A stretch of 64,000 bases of DNA from an uncultured Opitutia bacterium (lineage in GTDB: Bacteria; Verrucomicrobiota; Verrucomicrobiia; Opitutales; Opitutaceae): positions 1 through 64,000 of the forward strand of contig CAIKHO010000042.1 in assembly GCA_903827245.1 (NCBI GenBank), given 5' to 3'. The position numbers and the translations under genes were made by a program. Below the pieces are notes generated by a model. It was given only the letters and a program-made list of their open reading frames with translations, was not told the origin of the DNA and ran no database searches. Numbering within the stretch: position 1 is the stretch's first letter; the number at the start of each line of letters is the position of its first letter. Below, in pieces: positions 29,780 through 37,137 of the stretch.

Positions 29780-30277
29780 CTAAACGGGCGGCCCCGGGCG
29801 CAACTGCCGCAACGCCTCGTAGCACGCGATGCCGGCGGCCGTGCTGAGATTGAGCGAGCGCAGTCCGGGATTGGCGTGCGGGATCGTCACGCGCGTTGCC
29901 GCCAGCTCGTCGTGCAGCCAAGTCGGGGCTCCTTCCCCTTCGTTGCCAAAGACCAACCCGTCGTTGTCGGCATAACGCACGTCCCAAAAGCTCTGCTCCG
30001 CCTTGGTCGTAAAGAGCCACAGGCGCCGGGGCGCAAGCGGGCTCGCGCGAAAACCGGCCCAGTCCGCGTGCTCATGCACGTCGAGGGCTTTCCAATAATC
30101 CATGCCCGCCCGCCGCAGGTTCCGGTCGTTGATCACAAAGCCGAGGGGATGGATCAGGTGCAGCCGCGAACAGGTCAGCGCGCACATGCGGCCGATATTT
30201 CCGGTGTTCTGGGGAATCTGGGGCGCAAGGAGCACGAGGTGCAGCACAGGAGCATTCTGGATCACGTGCGGCCTCAT
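29780..30277 (-). CDS. trmL: tRNA (cytidine(34)-2'-O)-methyltransferase TrmL
   Basis: A 165-residue SpoU-family (SPOUT) methyltransferase, the compact TrmL type without an extra RNA-binding domain. Motifs: APQIPQNTGNIGRMC (motif 1), LVFGNEGEGAP (motif 2) and IPHANPGLRSLNLSTAAGIACYE (motif 3, knotted SAM site). It methylates the wobble base of tRNA-Leu. Start chosen at ATG 30277, just before VLHLVLLAPQ; the frame is open 19 codons further. Divergent from the response regulator. Confidence 0.9.
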   Translation of the reverse strand: MRPHVIQNAPVLHLVLLAPQIPQNTGNIGRMCALTCSRLHLIHPLGFVINDRNLRRAGMDYWKALDVHEHADWAGFRASPLAPRRLWLFTTKAEQSFWDVRYADNDGLVFGNEGEGAPTWLHDELAATRVTIPHANPGLRSLNLSTAAGIACYEALRQLRPGPPV

Positions 30278-30429
30278 ACAAGCCGGCAGCGGGTGCCCGG
30301 GGCAGTGCGTGTTTCTACGTAGCGGACAGGCCAATCGCTAAGTAATATTAGACCCCTTCCGGCCGGGTTCATACTTTACCGCAGTTGGCCGCACGCTAAT
30401 AGTTGCCCCGCCAGCAGCCGCATCCTGCC

Positions 30430-30858
30430 GTGAAACCAACCACCGGAAAAGCCATCGTGATCGTGGACGACGAGAAATCCTACGTCGACCTGTTGTCCGA
30501 GCTCATCAAGGAGCATTTCGTGAATCCAATCATCACGTTCACACGGCCGCTAGAGGCGCTGGAAGCACTGCCCCGGATCGATGTCGGCATCGTCGTGACA
30601 GATTATTACATGCCCCAGCTGACCGGGCTTGAGCTCATCGTCCGGGCGCGGGCGCTCAAGCCTGGCATTCCCTTTCTGATCATCACCGGCCATGGCATGC
30701 ACCTGTCGGAAGAGGATTTTTCCCACCTGCCCGAATTGCGGGCCGTCTTGCACAAGCCGCTCGGCTGGCGCCAGCTGGCCGACGCCATCGTCACCCACTG
30801 GCCTTCCGCCTCCCGCGCCATCACGACCGAGGCCAAGGCCGACGTCTTTCTTCCCTGA
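30430..30858 (+). CDS. Receiver-domain-only response regulator
   Basis: A CheY-like receiver of about 142 residues with no output domain. Acidic pocket IVIVDDEKS, phospho-acceptor Asp in VVTDYYMPQLTG, conserved Thr in IITGHG, and Lys in LHKPLGW. The start is GTG 30430 or TTG 30403; I prefer the former since KPTTGKAIVIVDDE directly precedes the fold. There is no histidine kinase in the neighbourhood, so the phosphodonor is unknown. Two further stand-alone receivers lie at 42997-43823 and are more alike to each other. Confidence 0.88.
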   Translation: MKPTTGKAIVIVDDEKSYVDLLSELIKEHFVNPIITFTRPLEALEALPRIDVGIVVTDYYMPQLTGLELIVRARALKPGIPFLIITGHGMHLSEEDFSHLPELRAVLHKPLGWRQLADAIVTHWPSASRAITTEAKADVFLP

Positions 30859-30906
30859 CGGCCGGCCGCTGGGGATTCGCGCCCGGCGCGGATCAGGCCC
30901 GCCGCA

Positions 30907-31383
30907 TTAACCGCGCTGGAACTTGATCGACCGGCGGACCTCGCCGAGTTCGGCCTTGTTCTTCAGGTCATCGCGCTTGTCGAAGAGCTTCTTGCCGGTG
31001 CCGAGCGCCACCTCGACCTTCACGAGCGCATCCTTGAAATACATCCGCAACGGCACCAGTGCCCGGCCGCCGGCATCGAGCGCCTGGGCGATCTTGCGGA
31101 TCTGGTGCCGGTGCAGCAGGAGTTTCCTCACCCGGCGCGCATCGTGGTTGTTGATGTTGCCAAAGGCATATTGCTCGATGTGCGCGTTGTGCAGCCAGAG
31201 CTCGCCCTTCTCGACCCGGCCGAAGGCGTCCGTGATCTGGGCCCGGCCGGCCCGGATGGACTTCACCTCGGTGCCGCGCAGCTGGATGCCCGCCTCGAAA
31301 CGCTCATCGACAAAATAATCACGGAGCGCCTTGGAATTGCGGATTTCCGTGTAGCGGCGGGGATCTTTTTTTTGCGCGCTCAT
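30907..31383 (-). CDS. smpB: SsrA-binding protein SmpB
   Basis: A 158-residue SmpB, partner of tmRNA in trans-translation. Hallmarks: NSKALRDYFVDERFEAGIQL, GTEVKSIRAGRAQITDAF, LWLHNAHIEQYAFGN, the Arg-rich HDARRVRKLLLHRHQI, VALGTGKKLFDKRDDLKNK with the C-terminal basic tail. Start MSAQKKDPRRYTEI at ATG 31383. The ssrA RNA gene itself is not in this window. rpoZ lies upstream on the same strand and ends in a terminator. Confidence 0.95.
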   Translation of the reverse strand: MSAQKKDPRRYTEIRNSKALRDYFVDERFEAGIQLRGTEVKSIRAGRAQITDAFGRVEKGELWLHNAHIEQYAFGNINNHDARRVRKLLLHRHQIRKIAQALDAGGRALVPLRMYFKDALVKVEVALGTGKKLFDKRDDLKNKAELGEVRRSIKFQRG

Positions 31384-31407
31384 GGCTGGTCGACACATCC
31401 CTGCATG

Positions 31408-31442
31408 AAAAAGGCGGCCCCGGCAATCGCCGTGCCGCCTGC
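31408..31442 (-). terminator. Rho-independent terminator of rpoZ
   Basis: On the minus strand the sequence reads GGCGGC ... GCCGCC followed by a run of five T (AAAAA at 31408-31412 on the plus strand). It lies just after the rpoZ stop and before smpB, so it would separate the two transcripts or attenuate read-through. Confidence 0.75.
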
Positions 31443-31465
31443 AGGATGCGAAAGTTGCCGGGCGA

Positions 31466-31666
31466 TCAGTTCTCGCCGACCTCGAAGCTGATCTTGCCCT
31501 CGCTGATTTCACGCAGGGCCGTGTCCTCGGCGGAAAGCTTCTCGAGGGATTCCACGAGCGGACGGTTGCCGCGCCGGAGCTGCTTCACGCGGCGGGAGAC
31601 CACGTTGATGAGCATGTTGGGATCGTGAATGACCTTCAGGGCCTCTTTGATGTAATCGTCTCTCAT
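31466..31666 (-). CDS. rpoZ: RNA polymerase omega subunit
   Basis: A 66-residue omega subunit. The conserved block is NMLINVVSRRVKQLRRGNRP and LSAEDTALREISEGKISF, matching the RRARQ...ALREI pattern of RpoZ. Omega wraps the beta-prime C-terminus and aids assembly of RNA polymerase. It is shorter than the E. coli protein (91 aa) but has the whole core. The start MRDDYIKEALKVI at ATG 31666 fits. Convergence is with smpB on the same strand through a terminator. Confidence 0.85.
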   Translation of the reverse strand: MRDDYIKEALKVIHDPNMLINVVSRRVKQLRRGNRPLVESLEKLSAEDTALREISEGKISFEVGEN

Positions 31667-31775
31667 GGATGGAGGTGGGCGGAAATGGAAGGTGTACCAG
31701 TAGGGCCGGGACGTGGAGCGTCAAGGGTCAATTTCCCGGCTTGCCCACCCCTTTTCGGACCGGCGACGCTCGGCC

Positions 31776-32096
31776 ATGCTTATCGCCTGGACCACGGTCG
31801 CAGCACGCTCCGACGCCGAGCGGATGGCCGCTGAAATCATCGGCCTGCGGCTGGCAGCTTGCGTGCAGATCGAGGGGCCTGTGACGTCGCTCTATCGCTG
31901 GGCCGAGCAAGTGCAGCAGACCGAGGAGTTTCGGCTTTGCCTCAAGTTCGCCCCGGAACAGGCCACCGCCCTCTCCGCCTGGGTGCAGGAGCACCATCCC
32001 TACGATACCCCGGAATGGATTGTCGTCCGCGCCACCGATGTGGGAGAAAAGTACTTGTCATGGGTCAGGTCGACCTCTAGCAATCCGCCCCTTTAA
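31776..32096 (+). CDS. cutA: Divalent-ion tolerance protein CutA
   Basis: A 106-residue CutA1 trimer-forming protein. Core motifs: MLIAWTTVAARSDAERMA, LRLAACVQIEGPVTSLYRW (the conserved AACV), EEFRLCLKFAPEQ, and EHHPYDTPEWIVV (HPYxxPE signature). Family proteins bind metals and resemble PII; function is uncertain. Start ATG 31776. Followed after 27 bp by the small basic protein. Confidence 0.93.
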   Translation: MLIAWTTVAARSDAERMAAEIIGLRLAACVQIEGPVTSLYRWAEQVQQTEEFRLCLKFAPEQATALSAWVQEHHPYDTPEWIVVRATDVGEKYLSWVRSTSSNPPL

Positions 32097-32123
32097 CAGT
32101 CCGCTAACCTCTCCCTCACCGTC

Positions 32124-32279
32124 ATGTCCCAGCACAAAAGTCTCCAAGGCGCCAGTGGCCTCGTCGTTAAACGCAACGTCCTCAAGCGCTTCGAGCGCGT
32201 TGAAATCCTGCGCAAGCGCAGCCAGTGGAAGGCCGGCGACCGCGTCGTGGGCCTCCGCAAGACGAAGCCCGACGTCTGA
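32124..32279 (+). CDS. Small basic protein of the Verrucomicrobia/Chlamydia type (51 aa)
   Basis: A 51-residue, strongly basic protein: MSQHKSLQGASGLVVKRNVL, then KRFERVEILRKRSQWKAGDR and a KTKPDV end. I recognise it as the small basic protein family conserved in PVC bacteria and thought to relate to rRNA/ribosomes. About a third of residues are Lys or Arg, consistent with RNA binding. ATG 32124 and stop 32277-32279 are clear, and a strong terminator follows, which supports a real gene. Function unknown. Confidence 0.85.
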   Translation: MSQHKSLQGASGLVVKRNVLKRFERVEILRKRSQWKAGDRVVGLRKTKPDV

Positions 32280-32299
32280 TTTTTTCCGCCCCTTTTCCC

Positions 32300-32335
32300 G
32301 GCAGGCAGCTTCCACTGCCTGCCTTTTTTATTTTC
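32300..32335 (+). terminator. Rho-independent terminator after the small basic protein
   Basis: Stem GGCAGGCAG / CTGCCTGCC with a 6-base loop followed by TTTTTTATTTT. Positioned 20 bp after the small basic protein stop and just before the DedA gene start (32342), so the DedA gene needs its own promoter or read-through. Confidence 0.93.
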
Positions 32336-32341
32336 CGCCCC

Positions 32342-32968
32342 ATGCACGCTCTCCTCGATCGACTCATCGCGTGGTACCAGCATTCCCTTGAAACCGGTGG
32401 TTATCCGCTGATCGTGCTGCTCATGGCGGTCGAAAGCTCGATCGTGCCGCTGCCCAGCGAACTGGTCATCCCCTTCGCAGCGCACCTCGCCTACACCAAG
32501 GGCAACATGACCCTGGCCGGCATCGTGATCGCCGGTACCCTCGGATCATGGGTCGGTGCGACCGTCATGTACTGGGCCTCGCGCTGGGCCGGGCGGCCAC
32601 TCGTGCTGCGCTATGGCAAGTTCTTCGCCATCCCTCCGGCCAAGGTCGAACAGGCTGAACGCTGGTCGACGCGCTTTGGCAGCTTCGGTATCTTCGCCTC
32701 GCGCCTGCTGCCGGTTGTGCGCCATCTCATCGGCATCCCGGCCGGCATTGTGCGGATGAACTATTTCAAGTTTTCACTGTTCACGCTGGTCGGCGCCGGT
32801 GCCTGGTGCGCCGTGCTCGCCTGGGTTGGCGTGAAGGCCGGCGAAGACACCGCGCTCATGAACGGGGAGCTGCATCAGATCCTAGTCTGGATCGTCGCCG
32901 CGCTGGCCGTGCTCGGAGCCATTTACTATTTCTTCGTCCATCGTTTCATCCGCGAGGAACCGAACTGA
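32342..32968 (+). CDS. DedA family (SNARE-associated) membrane protein
   Basis: A 208-residue DedA protein with about five hydrophobic segments. Signature parts: VESSIVPLPSELVIPFAAHLA with the conserved Glu and Pro residues, GSWVGATVMYWASRWAGR, and SRLLPVVRHLIGIPAGIVRM, the Arg-containing reentrant segment of the family. DedA proteins flip undecaprenyl phosphate or phospholipids and support envelope homeostasis. Start ATG 32342; the preceding terminator suggests independent expression. Confidence 0.92.
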   Translation: MHALLDRLIAWYQHSLETGGYPLIVLLMAVESSIVPLPSELVIPFAAHLAYTKGNMTLAGIVIAGTLGSWVGATVMYWASRWAGRPLVLRYGKFFAIPPAKVEQAERWSTRFGSFGIFASRLLPVVRHLIGIPAGIVRMNYFKFSLFTLVGAGAWCAVLAWVGVKAGEDTALMNGELHQILVWIVAALAVLGAIYYFFVHRFIREEPN

Positions 32969-33083
32969 CGCATCCGGCAAGGTTCGGCTGCAGGCCGGCC
33001 TGCCAGCCGGTTGAGGAAGTGGACTGGAAAACGGCTTGAATTCGCAGCGGCCGGCTTAAAGCTGACCCCTCAGGGTTTTTCCC

Positions 33084-33158
33084 GCGAGCGTAGCACAATG
33101 GATAGTGTAGTGGCCTCCGAAGCCATTGATCTGGGTTCGATTCCCAGCGCTCGCACCA
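33084..33158 (+). tRNA. tRNA-Arg (anticodon CCG)
   Basis: A complete cloverleaf. Acceptor stem GCGAGCG pairs with CGCTCGC, discriminator A, and CCA is encoded. D arm GCAC/GTGT, anticodon stem GTGGC/GCCAT around loop CTCCGAA giving anticodon CCG (reads CGG Arg), T arm CTGGG/CCCAG with TTCGATT. All stems pair, with only G-U exceptions. 75 bases including CCA. Confidence 0.97.
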
Positions 33159-33194
33159 ACCTTCGCCAAGCCTGCGACAACACGGAAGGAAGAC

Positions 33195-34592
33195 TCAGAT
33201 GTGGATCGCCTCGCCCGTCGTCGCCGCGGCCGCTTCCATCACGGCCTCGCTCAACGTCGGGTGGGCATGGATTGTGTGGTGGATTTCCTCGACCGTTGCC
33301 TCGAGCTCAACCGCCAGGCCGTACTCGGCGATCAGCTCGGTCGCTTCCGCGCCGATAATGTGCGCACCGTAAATCTCCCCGGTCTTCGCATCGCTGATCA
33401 CCTTGACGAATCCTTCGCTCTCGGCCGAGGCCACGGCCTTGCCTGACGCCGTAAAGGGAAACTTGCCGACCTTGTAATCGAGCTTCTTCTCCTTGGCCGC
33501 CTGCTCGGTCAGCCCGGTGCTGGCCACCTGCGGCTGGCAGTAGGTGCAGCCGGGAAAATTCTTCACCCGGTGCGGCCGGCCGTGGCCGAACATGCCGTTG
33601 ACCGCGCTGACCGCCTCGAAGGTGGCCACATGCGCCAGCCACGGGGGCCCGATGATGTCGCCGGCGGCGTAGATGCCCTTCACGTTCGTCTGGTAGTCGT
33701 CGCCGACTTTCAGGTAATTGCGGTCGAGTTCGAGCTTCACGTTTTTCGAGAGGACCCCTTCAAGGTTGGCCACGACTCCGATCGCGGAGAGCAGGGTCTC
33801 GGCCTCGACCTCCTCGCTCTTCCCGTCCTTCACGAGGGTCAGCTTGACGGAGGTTTTGCCAACCTGGAAATTTTCGCACTTTGTCCCTGTCCGGATGACG
33901 ATGCCCTGCTTTTCGAAGGCCCGGTGCAGGGTCTTCGCCACCTCTTCATCCTCCACCGGCAGGATCTGCGGCAGCATCTCGACCAGCGTCACTTTTGTGC
34001 CGAACGCGTTGTAGAAATAGGCGAACTCCACACCGATGGCACCCGCGCCAACAATAACGATGGACTTCGGCAGCGTCCGGCCCGCGAGCGCCTCGCGCGA
34101 GGTCATCACACGCACCCCATCCACCGGCAGGTCGGGAATGCGCCGCATCTTGCAGCCGGTCGCAATGAGGATGTTCTTCGCCTTGAAAAACTTCCCTTTG
34201 TGCTCGCCCTCGGTGATCTCGACCATCCCGGGCACGGTCACCTGCCCCCTGCCCACGAAGTAATCGACCTTGTTCTTCTTGAAGAGAAATTCCACGCCCT
34301 TCGCCATCTGGCCGGACACCGTCCGCGAGCGGTCCATGACCTTCGCAAAGTCGAACGACACGTCCTTCACCGTGATGCCGAACGTCTCGGCCTTCTTGAT
34401 CTTCTGGTAGAGCTCGGCGCTCTTCAGCAGCGCCTTGGTCGGGATGCAGCCCCAGTTCAGGCACGTGCCGCCGGCCCGCTCCAGTTCGATGCAGGCGACC
34501 TTTTTCCCGAGCTGCCCGGCGCGGATCGCTCCGGCGTAGCCGGCGGGACCGCCGCCAATGACAATGAGATCGTATTCCGTGGTATCAGCCAT
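33195..34592 (-). CDS. lpdA: Dihydrolipoyl dehydrogenase
   Basis: A 465-residue E3 component of 2-oxoacid dehydrogenase complexes. FAD motif YDLIVIGGGPAGYAGAIRA, redox pair in GGTCLNWGCIPTK, NAD motif IVIVGAGAIGVEFAYFY, IYAAGDIIGPP, and the catalytic HTIHAHPTLSEAVMEA (His-Glu pair). Start MADTTEYDLIVIG at ATG 34592. The E1/E2 genes are not in this window, so it stands alone. It is the canonical E3, unlike the LCILRGC paralogue at 5368. Confidence 0.95.
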   Translation of the reverse strand: MADTTEYDLIVIGGGPAGYAGAIRAGQLGKKVACIELERAGGTCLNWGCIPTKALLKSAELYQKIKKAETFGITVKDVSFDFAKVMDRSRTVSGQMAKGVEFLFKKNKVDYFVGRGQVTVPGMVEITEGEHKGKFFKAKNILIATGCKMRRIPDLPVDGVRVMTSREALAGRTLPKSIVIVGAGAIGVEFAYFYNAFGTKVTLVEMLPQILPVEDEEVAKTLHRAFEKQGIVIRTGTKCENFQVGKTSVKLTLVKDGKSEEVEAETLLSAIGVVANLEGVLSKNVKLELDRNYLKVGDDYQTNVKGIYAAGDIIGPPWLAHVATFEAVSAVNGMFGHGRPHRVKNFPGCTYCQPQVASTGLTEQAAKEKKLDYKVGKFPFTASGKAVASAESEGFVKVISDAKTGEIYGAHIIGAEATELIAEYGLAVELEATVEEIHHTIHAHPTLSEAVMEAAAATTGEAIHI

Positions 34593-34666
34593 GCGCTCAA
34601 ATTCGCACCGCACCCGGAACCGTCAAATGGAAACCGCGGCCCTGCCGCGCCCGCCATCGTCGCGGA

Positions 34667-35089
34667 TCAAATATCGATCACGTCGTCCCGCTTCGGCGGC
34701 GCTTGGCCGCCCGGCGGCGGTCGCCGGCCGGAGGAACTGCGCAGGAAGCGGCTCAGGACAATGTTGGTCACGCTCACGATCAGCGAACCCAGCAGGGCCG
34801 ACCCGAAACTTTTCACCTCGAACCCGTCCACGAGCCGGCCGACCCAGAGAAAGAGCAGCGCATTGATGAAGACGACTCCCAGGCCCATTGTCAGCAGGAT
34901 GAACGGCAGCGTGAACAGGAGCAGCAACGGCCGCAGGACCGCGTTGAAAACGCTCAGCAGCGCCACGACCCACAGTAGCGTCCCCGCATCGTGGTGATAA
35001 TCGATGCCGGGCACGATGGCGGCGGCCAGGGCCACGCCCAACGCCAGCACCGACCAGCGCACGAGCAGGTTGACGAGAGGATGCTTCAT
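34667..35089 (-). CDS. YvlD/phage-holin-family four-helix membrane protein
   Basis: A 140-residue membrane protein with four hydrophobic helices: LLVRWSVLALGVALAAAIVPG, LLWVVALLSVFNAVLRPLLL, LPFILLTMGLGVVFINALLF and SALLGSLIVSVTNIVLSRFL. The layout and the WSVLALGVALAAAIVPGI and NAVLRPLL motifs match the widespread YvlD (PF04020-like) family of unknown function. The C-terminal tail is Pro/Arg-rich. Start MKHPLVNLLVRW at ATG 35089. Divergent from the GT4 gene. Confidence 0.82.
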   Translation of the reverse strand: MKHPLVNLLVRWSVLALGVALAAAIVPGIDYHHDAGTLLWVVALLSVFNAVLRPLLLLFTLPFILLTMGLGVVFINALLFLWVGRLVDGFEVKSFGSALLGSLIVSVTNIVLSRFLRSSSGRRPPPGGQAPPKRDDVIDI

Positions 35090-35129
35090 CGAGTGGAGTC
35101 TCACTCTCTTCCCGGCGCCGTCCCGATCA

Positions 35130-36224
35130 ATGAAAATCCTCGTCCTCCAAGACCACCTGCGCAGCGGCGGGACCGAGCGCCAGTCCGTCCTGCTCGCCCG
35201 GGCCTGCGCTGCAGCGGGCCATGAGAGCCTGCTGCTCACCTTCCGCCCGGGCGGGGTGTTGGCACCCACCGTGGGCCCGTCGGTGACGCACCGGGCGCTG
35301 CAATCGTTCGACACCGGCCTCGACTGGTTCGCCCCCGGCCTGATGCGGACCGTCGCTCGGTTTCAGCCCAATTTCATCCTCTGCATGGGCCGGATGGCCA
35401 ATTGTTATGCCGGATGGCTGCAGGACCGCTGGCCCGGCCTCGCCGTCATCGCCACGATGCGTACGGGCAAGCCGCTGCCGTGGATGTTCCGCCGCTCGCT
35501 GCGGCAGGTCCGCCATATCGTGGCCAACAGCCACGAGGCCCGGCAGACCCTCGTCAACACCCACGGTATCACCGCGGAAAAGATCACCGTCATCTACAAT
35601 TCGCTCGTCTTCCCGCCGGAAACCGCGGCGGCGCGCGACGAGGCCCTGCGCGTGAAATGGGGCGCCTCCCCGGCGACCAGCGTCCTGCTGAATGTCGCCA
35701 TGTTCCGCCCCGAGAAGAACCAGCGGGAGCTGATCGAGATTGTCGGGGACATGCCCCGCGATTCCAATCTTCAGCTCTGGCTGGCCGGTGACGGCCCGGC
35801 GCGGGCCGAGTGCGAGCGGCTGGTCGCCCACCGCGGCTGGGGTGACGTCGTTAAATTCCTCGGCTACGACCCCAACCCGACGTCGCTCTATGCCGCCGCC
35901 GGCTTCGCCGTGCACGCCTCCTGGAGCGAATCGCTTTCGAATTTTCTCATTGAGGCCCAAGCCCATGGCCTACCCTCGGTGGCTTACGCCGCCCAGGGGA
36001 TCGCCGAATGCGGCATCCCCGGCGAAACCGGTTTCGTCATTCCCCGCGGCGATCGCGCGGCCTTTCGCACTGCGCTGACACAGCTTATCCGCGAGCCAGT
36101 AGCCGCTCGCACCCGTCGCGCCGCGCGTGCCCGCACGTTTGCCCGGGAAACGTTTGATCCGGCCCGGCAGTCCGCGTCGTACCTCGCCCTGTTCCAAAAA
36201 ATCGCCCCTGCGCCCGCGCCATGA
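35130..36224 (+). CDS. Glycosyltransferase family 4
   Basis: A 364-residue GT-B enzyme. Start MKILVLQDHLRSGGTERQSV with the glycine-rich acceptor loop; middle linker ITVIYNSLVFPPE; donor domain VAMFRPEKNQRELI, LWLAGDGPARAECERL, VKFLGYDPNPTSLYAAAGFAVHASWSES (with the GT4 EX7E-type segment ESLSNFLIEAQ). It transfers a sugar from a nucleotide donor; acceptor unknown. Stop overlaps the start of the next gene (ATGA at 36221), so the two are co-translated. Confidence 0.9.
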   Translation: MKILVLQDHLRSGGTERQSVLLARACAAAGHESLLLTFRPGGVLAPTVGPSVTHRALQSFDTGLDWFAPGLMRTVARFQPNFILCMGRMANCYAGWLQDRWPGLAVIATMRTGKPLPWMFRRSLRQVRHIVANSHEARQTLVNTHGITAEKITVIYNSLVFPPETAAARDEALRVKWGASPATSVLLNVAMFRPEKNQRELIEIVGDMPRDSNLQLWLAGDGPARAECERLVAHRGWGDVVKFLGYDPNPTSLYAAAGFAVHASWSESLSNFLIEAQAHGLPSVAYAAQGIAECGIPGETGFVIPRGDRAAFRTALTQLIREPVAARTRRAARARTFARETFDPARQSASYLALFQKIAPAPAP

Positions 36225-36994
36225 CCAACCGGCAGCGTCTCCATCTCATCGAGGTTTACCTCCGCGACCACCGTTACGCCGACCTGCACACGCTGGCGGC
36301 CCGGTTCACGATCTCGCTGTCGACGGTGCGCCGCGCACTCGACGAGTTGGAGGAGAAGGGGGTCGTCCGCCGGCATCATGGCGGGGCCTCGCTCGTCGAG
36401 ACCGATGTGCTCACGCAGGAGCACGATTTCACCGCGCGCGACCTGCATCATACCGCGGAAAAATTTGCCATCGCCCGCCTGGTCGCCGGACAAGTGCGGC
36501 CTGGCATGAGCGTCATTCTGGACGGTGGCAGCACCACCTACGCCGTCGCCCGCCTGCTGGCGGCGAAACGTCTCCAGGTCATCACCAACTCGCTGCCCAT
36601 TGCCGGGCTTTTCAGCGAGATCGGTGGTCAGGAAACCATCGTGACCGGCGGCAGCATCTACGGCCGGCTCGGGGTGCTCGTCGGGCCGTTGTGCGAGCAA
36701 TCGTTCGAGCAATCGCATGCCGATGTCGCCATCCTCGGCGGCGCGGGCATCACCGCGGCCGGGGTCTGGAACTTCAACGCCCTGATTGTTGCCGCCCAGC
36801 GCCGGATGATCGCCGCGGCCGACCGCACCATCTTCGTCCTCGATAACTCCAAGTTCGGCCGCATGGCGCTCAGCCTCACCACCGGCTTCGACGCACGCTT
36901 CACCATCGTCACCGACACCAAGCCTGCACCGGAAGTGACCCGGGCGATTCATGCCGCCGGCGCCAAGCTAACCCTGACGGAAGGCAACCGATAG
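36221..36994 (+). CDS. DeoR/GlpR family transcriptional regulator
   Basis: A 257-residue sugar-metabolism regulator. N-terminal helix-turn-helix: HTLAARFTISLSTVRRALDELE and VVRRHHGGASLV, the DeoR signature. C-terminal sugar-phosphate-binding domain: MSVILDGGSTTYAVARLL and VTGGSIYGR, DVAILGGAGI. It usually represses sugar-use genes and is released by a sugar phosphate. Translationally coupled to the GT4 gene, an unusual pairing. Its target is unknown; the only close genes are those two and uvrA. Confidence 0.92.
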   Translation: MTNRQRLHLIEVYLRDHRYADLHTLAARFTISLSTVRRALDELEEKGVVRRHHGGASLVETDVLTQEHDFTARDLHHTAEKFAIARLVAGQVRPGMSVILDGGSTTYAVARLLAAKRLQVITNSLPIAGLFSEIGGQETIVTGGSIYGRLGVLVGPLCEQSFEQSHADVAILGGAGITAAGVWNFNALIVAAQRRMIAAADRTIFVLDNSKFGRMALSLTTGFDARFTIVTDTKPAPEVTRAIHAAGAKLTLTEGNR

Positions 36995-37137
36995 GGCATT
37001 CGACCGCCGGCCGGCGGGAGAATGGGTCGCAGGGGATGCCCGTTCCGCCGGTCCGCGGCGGGAAAGCCGCTTCTGCCCTAAGTTATTTCCGGCCTGATCG
37101 CTCAAGAAATTTGCCTTCCCGGAATCCGTGCTCATCC

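Noticed and set aside
33011-33358. Open frame overlapping the tRNA-Arg gene
   Set aside because: It runs across a perfect tRNA and into the antisense of lpdA.
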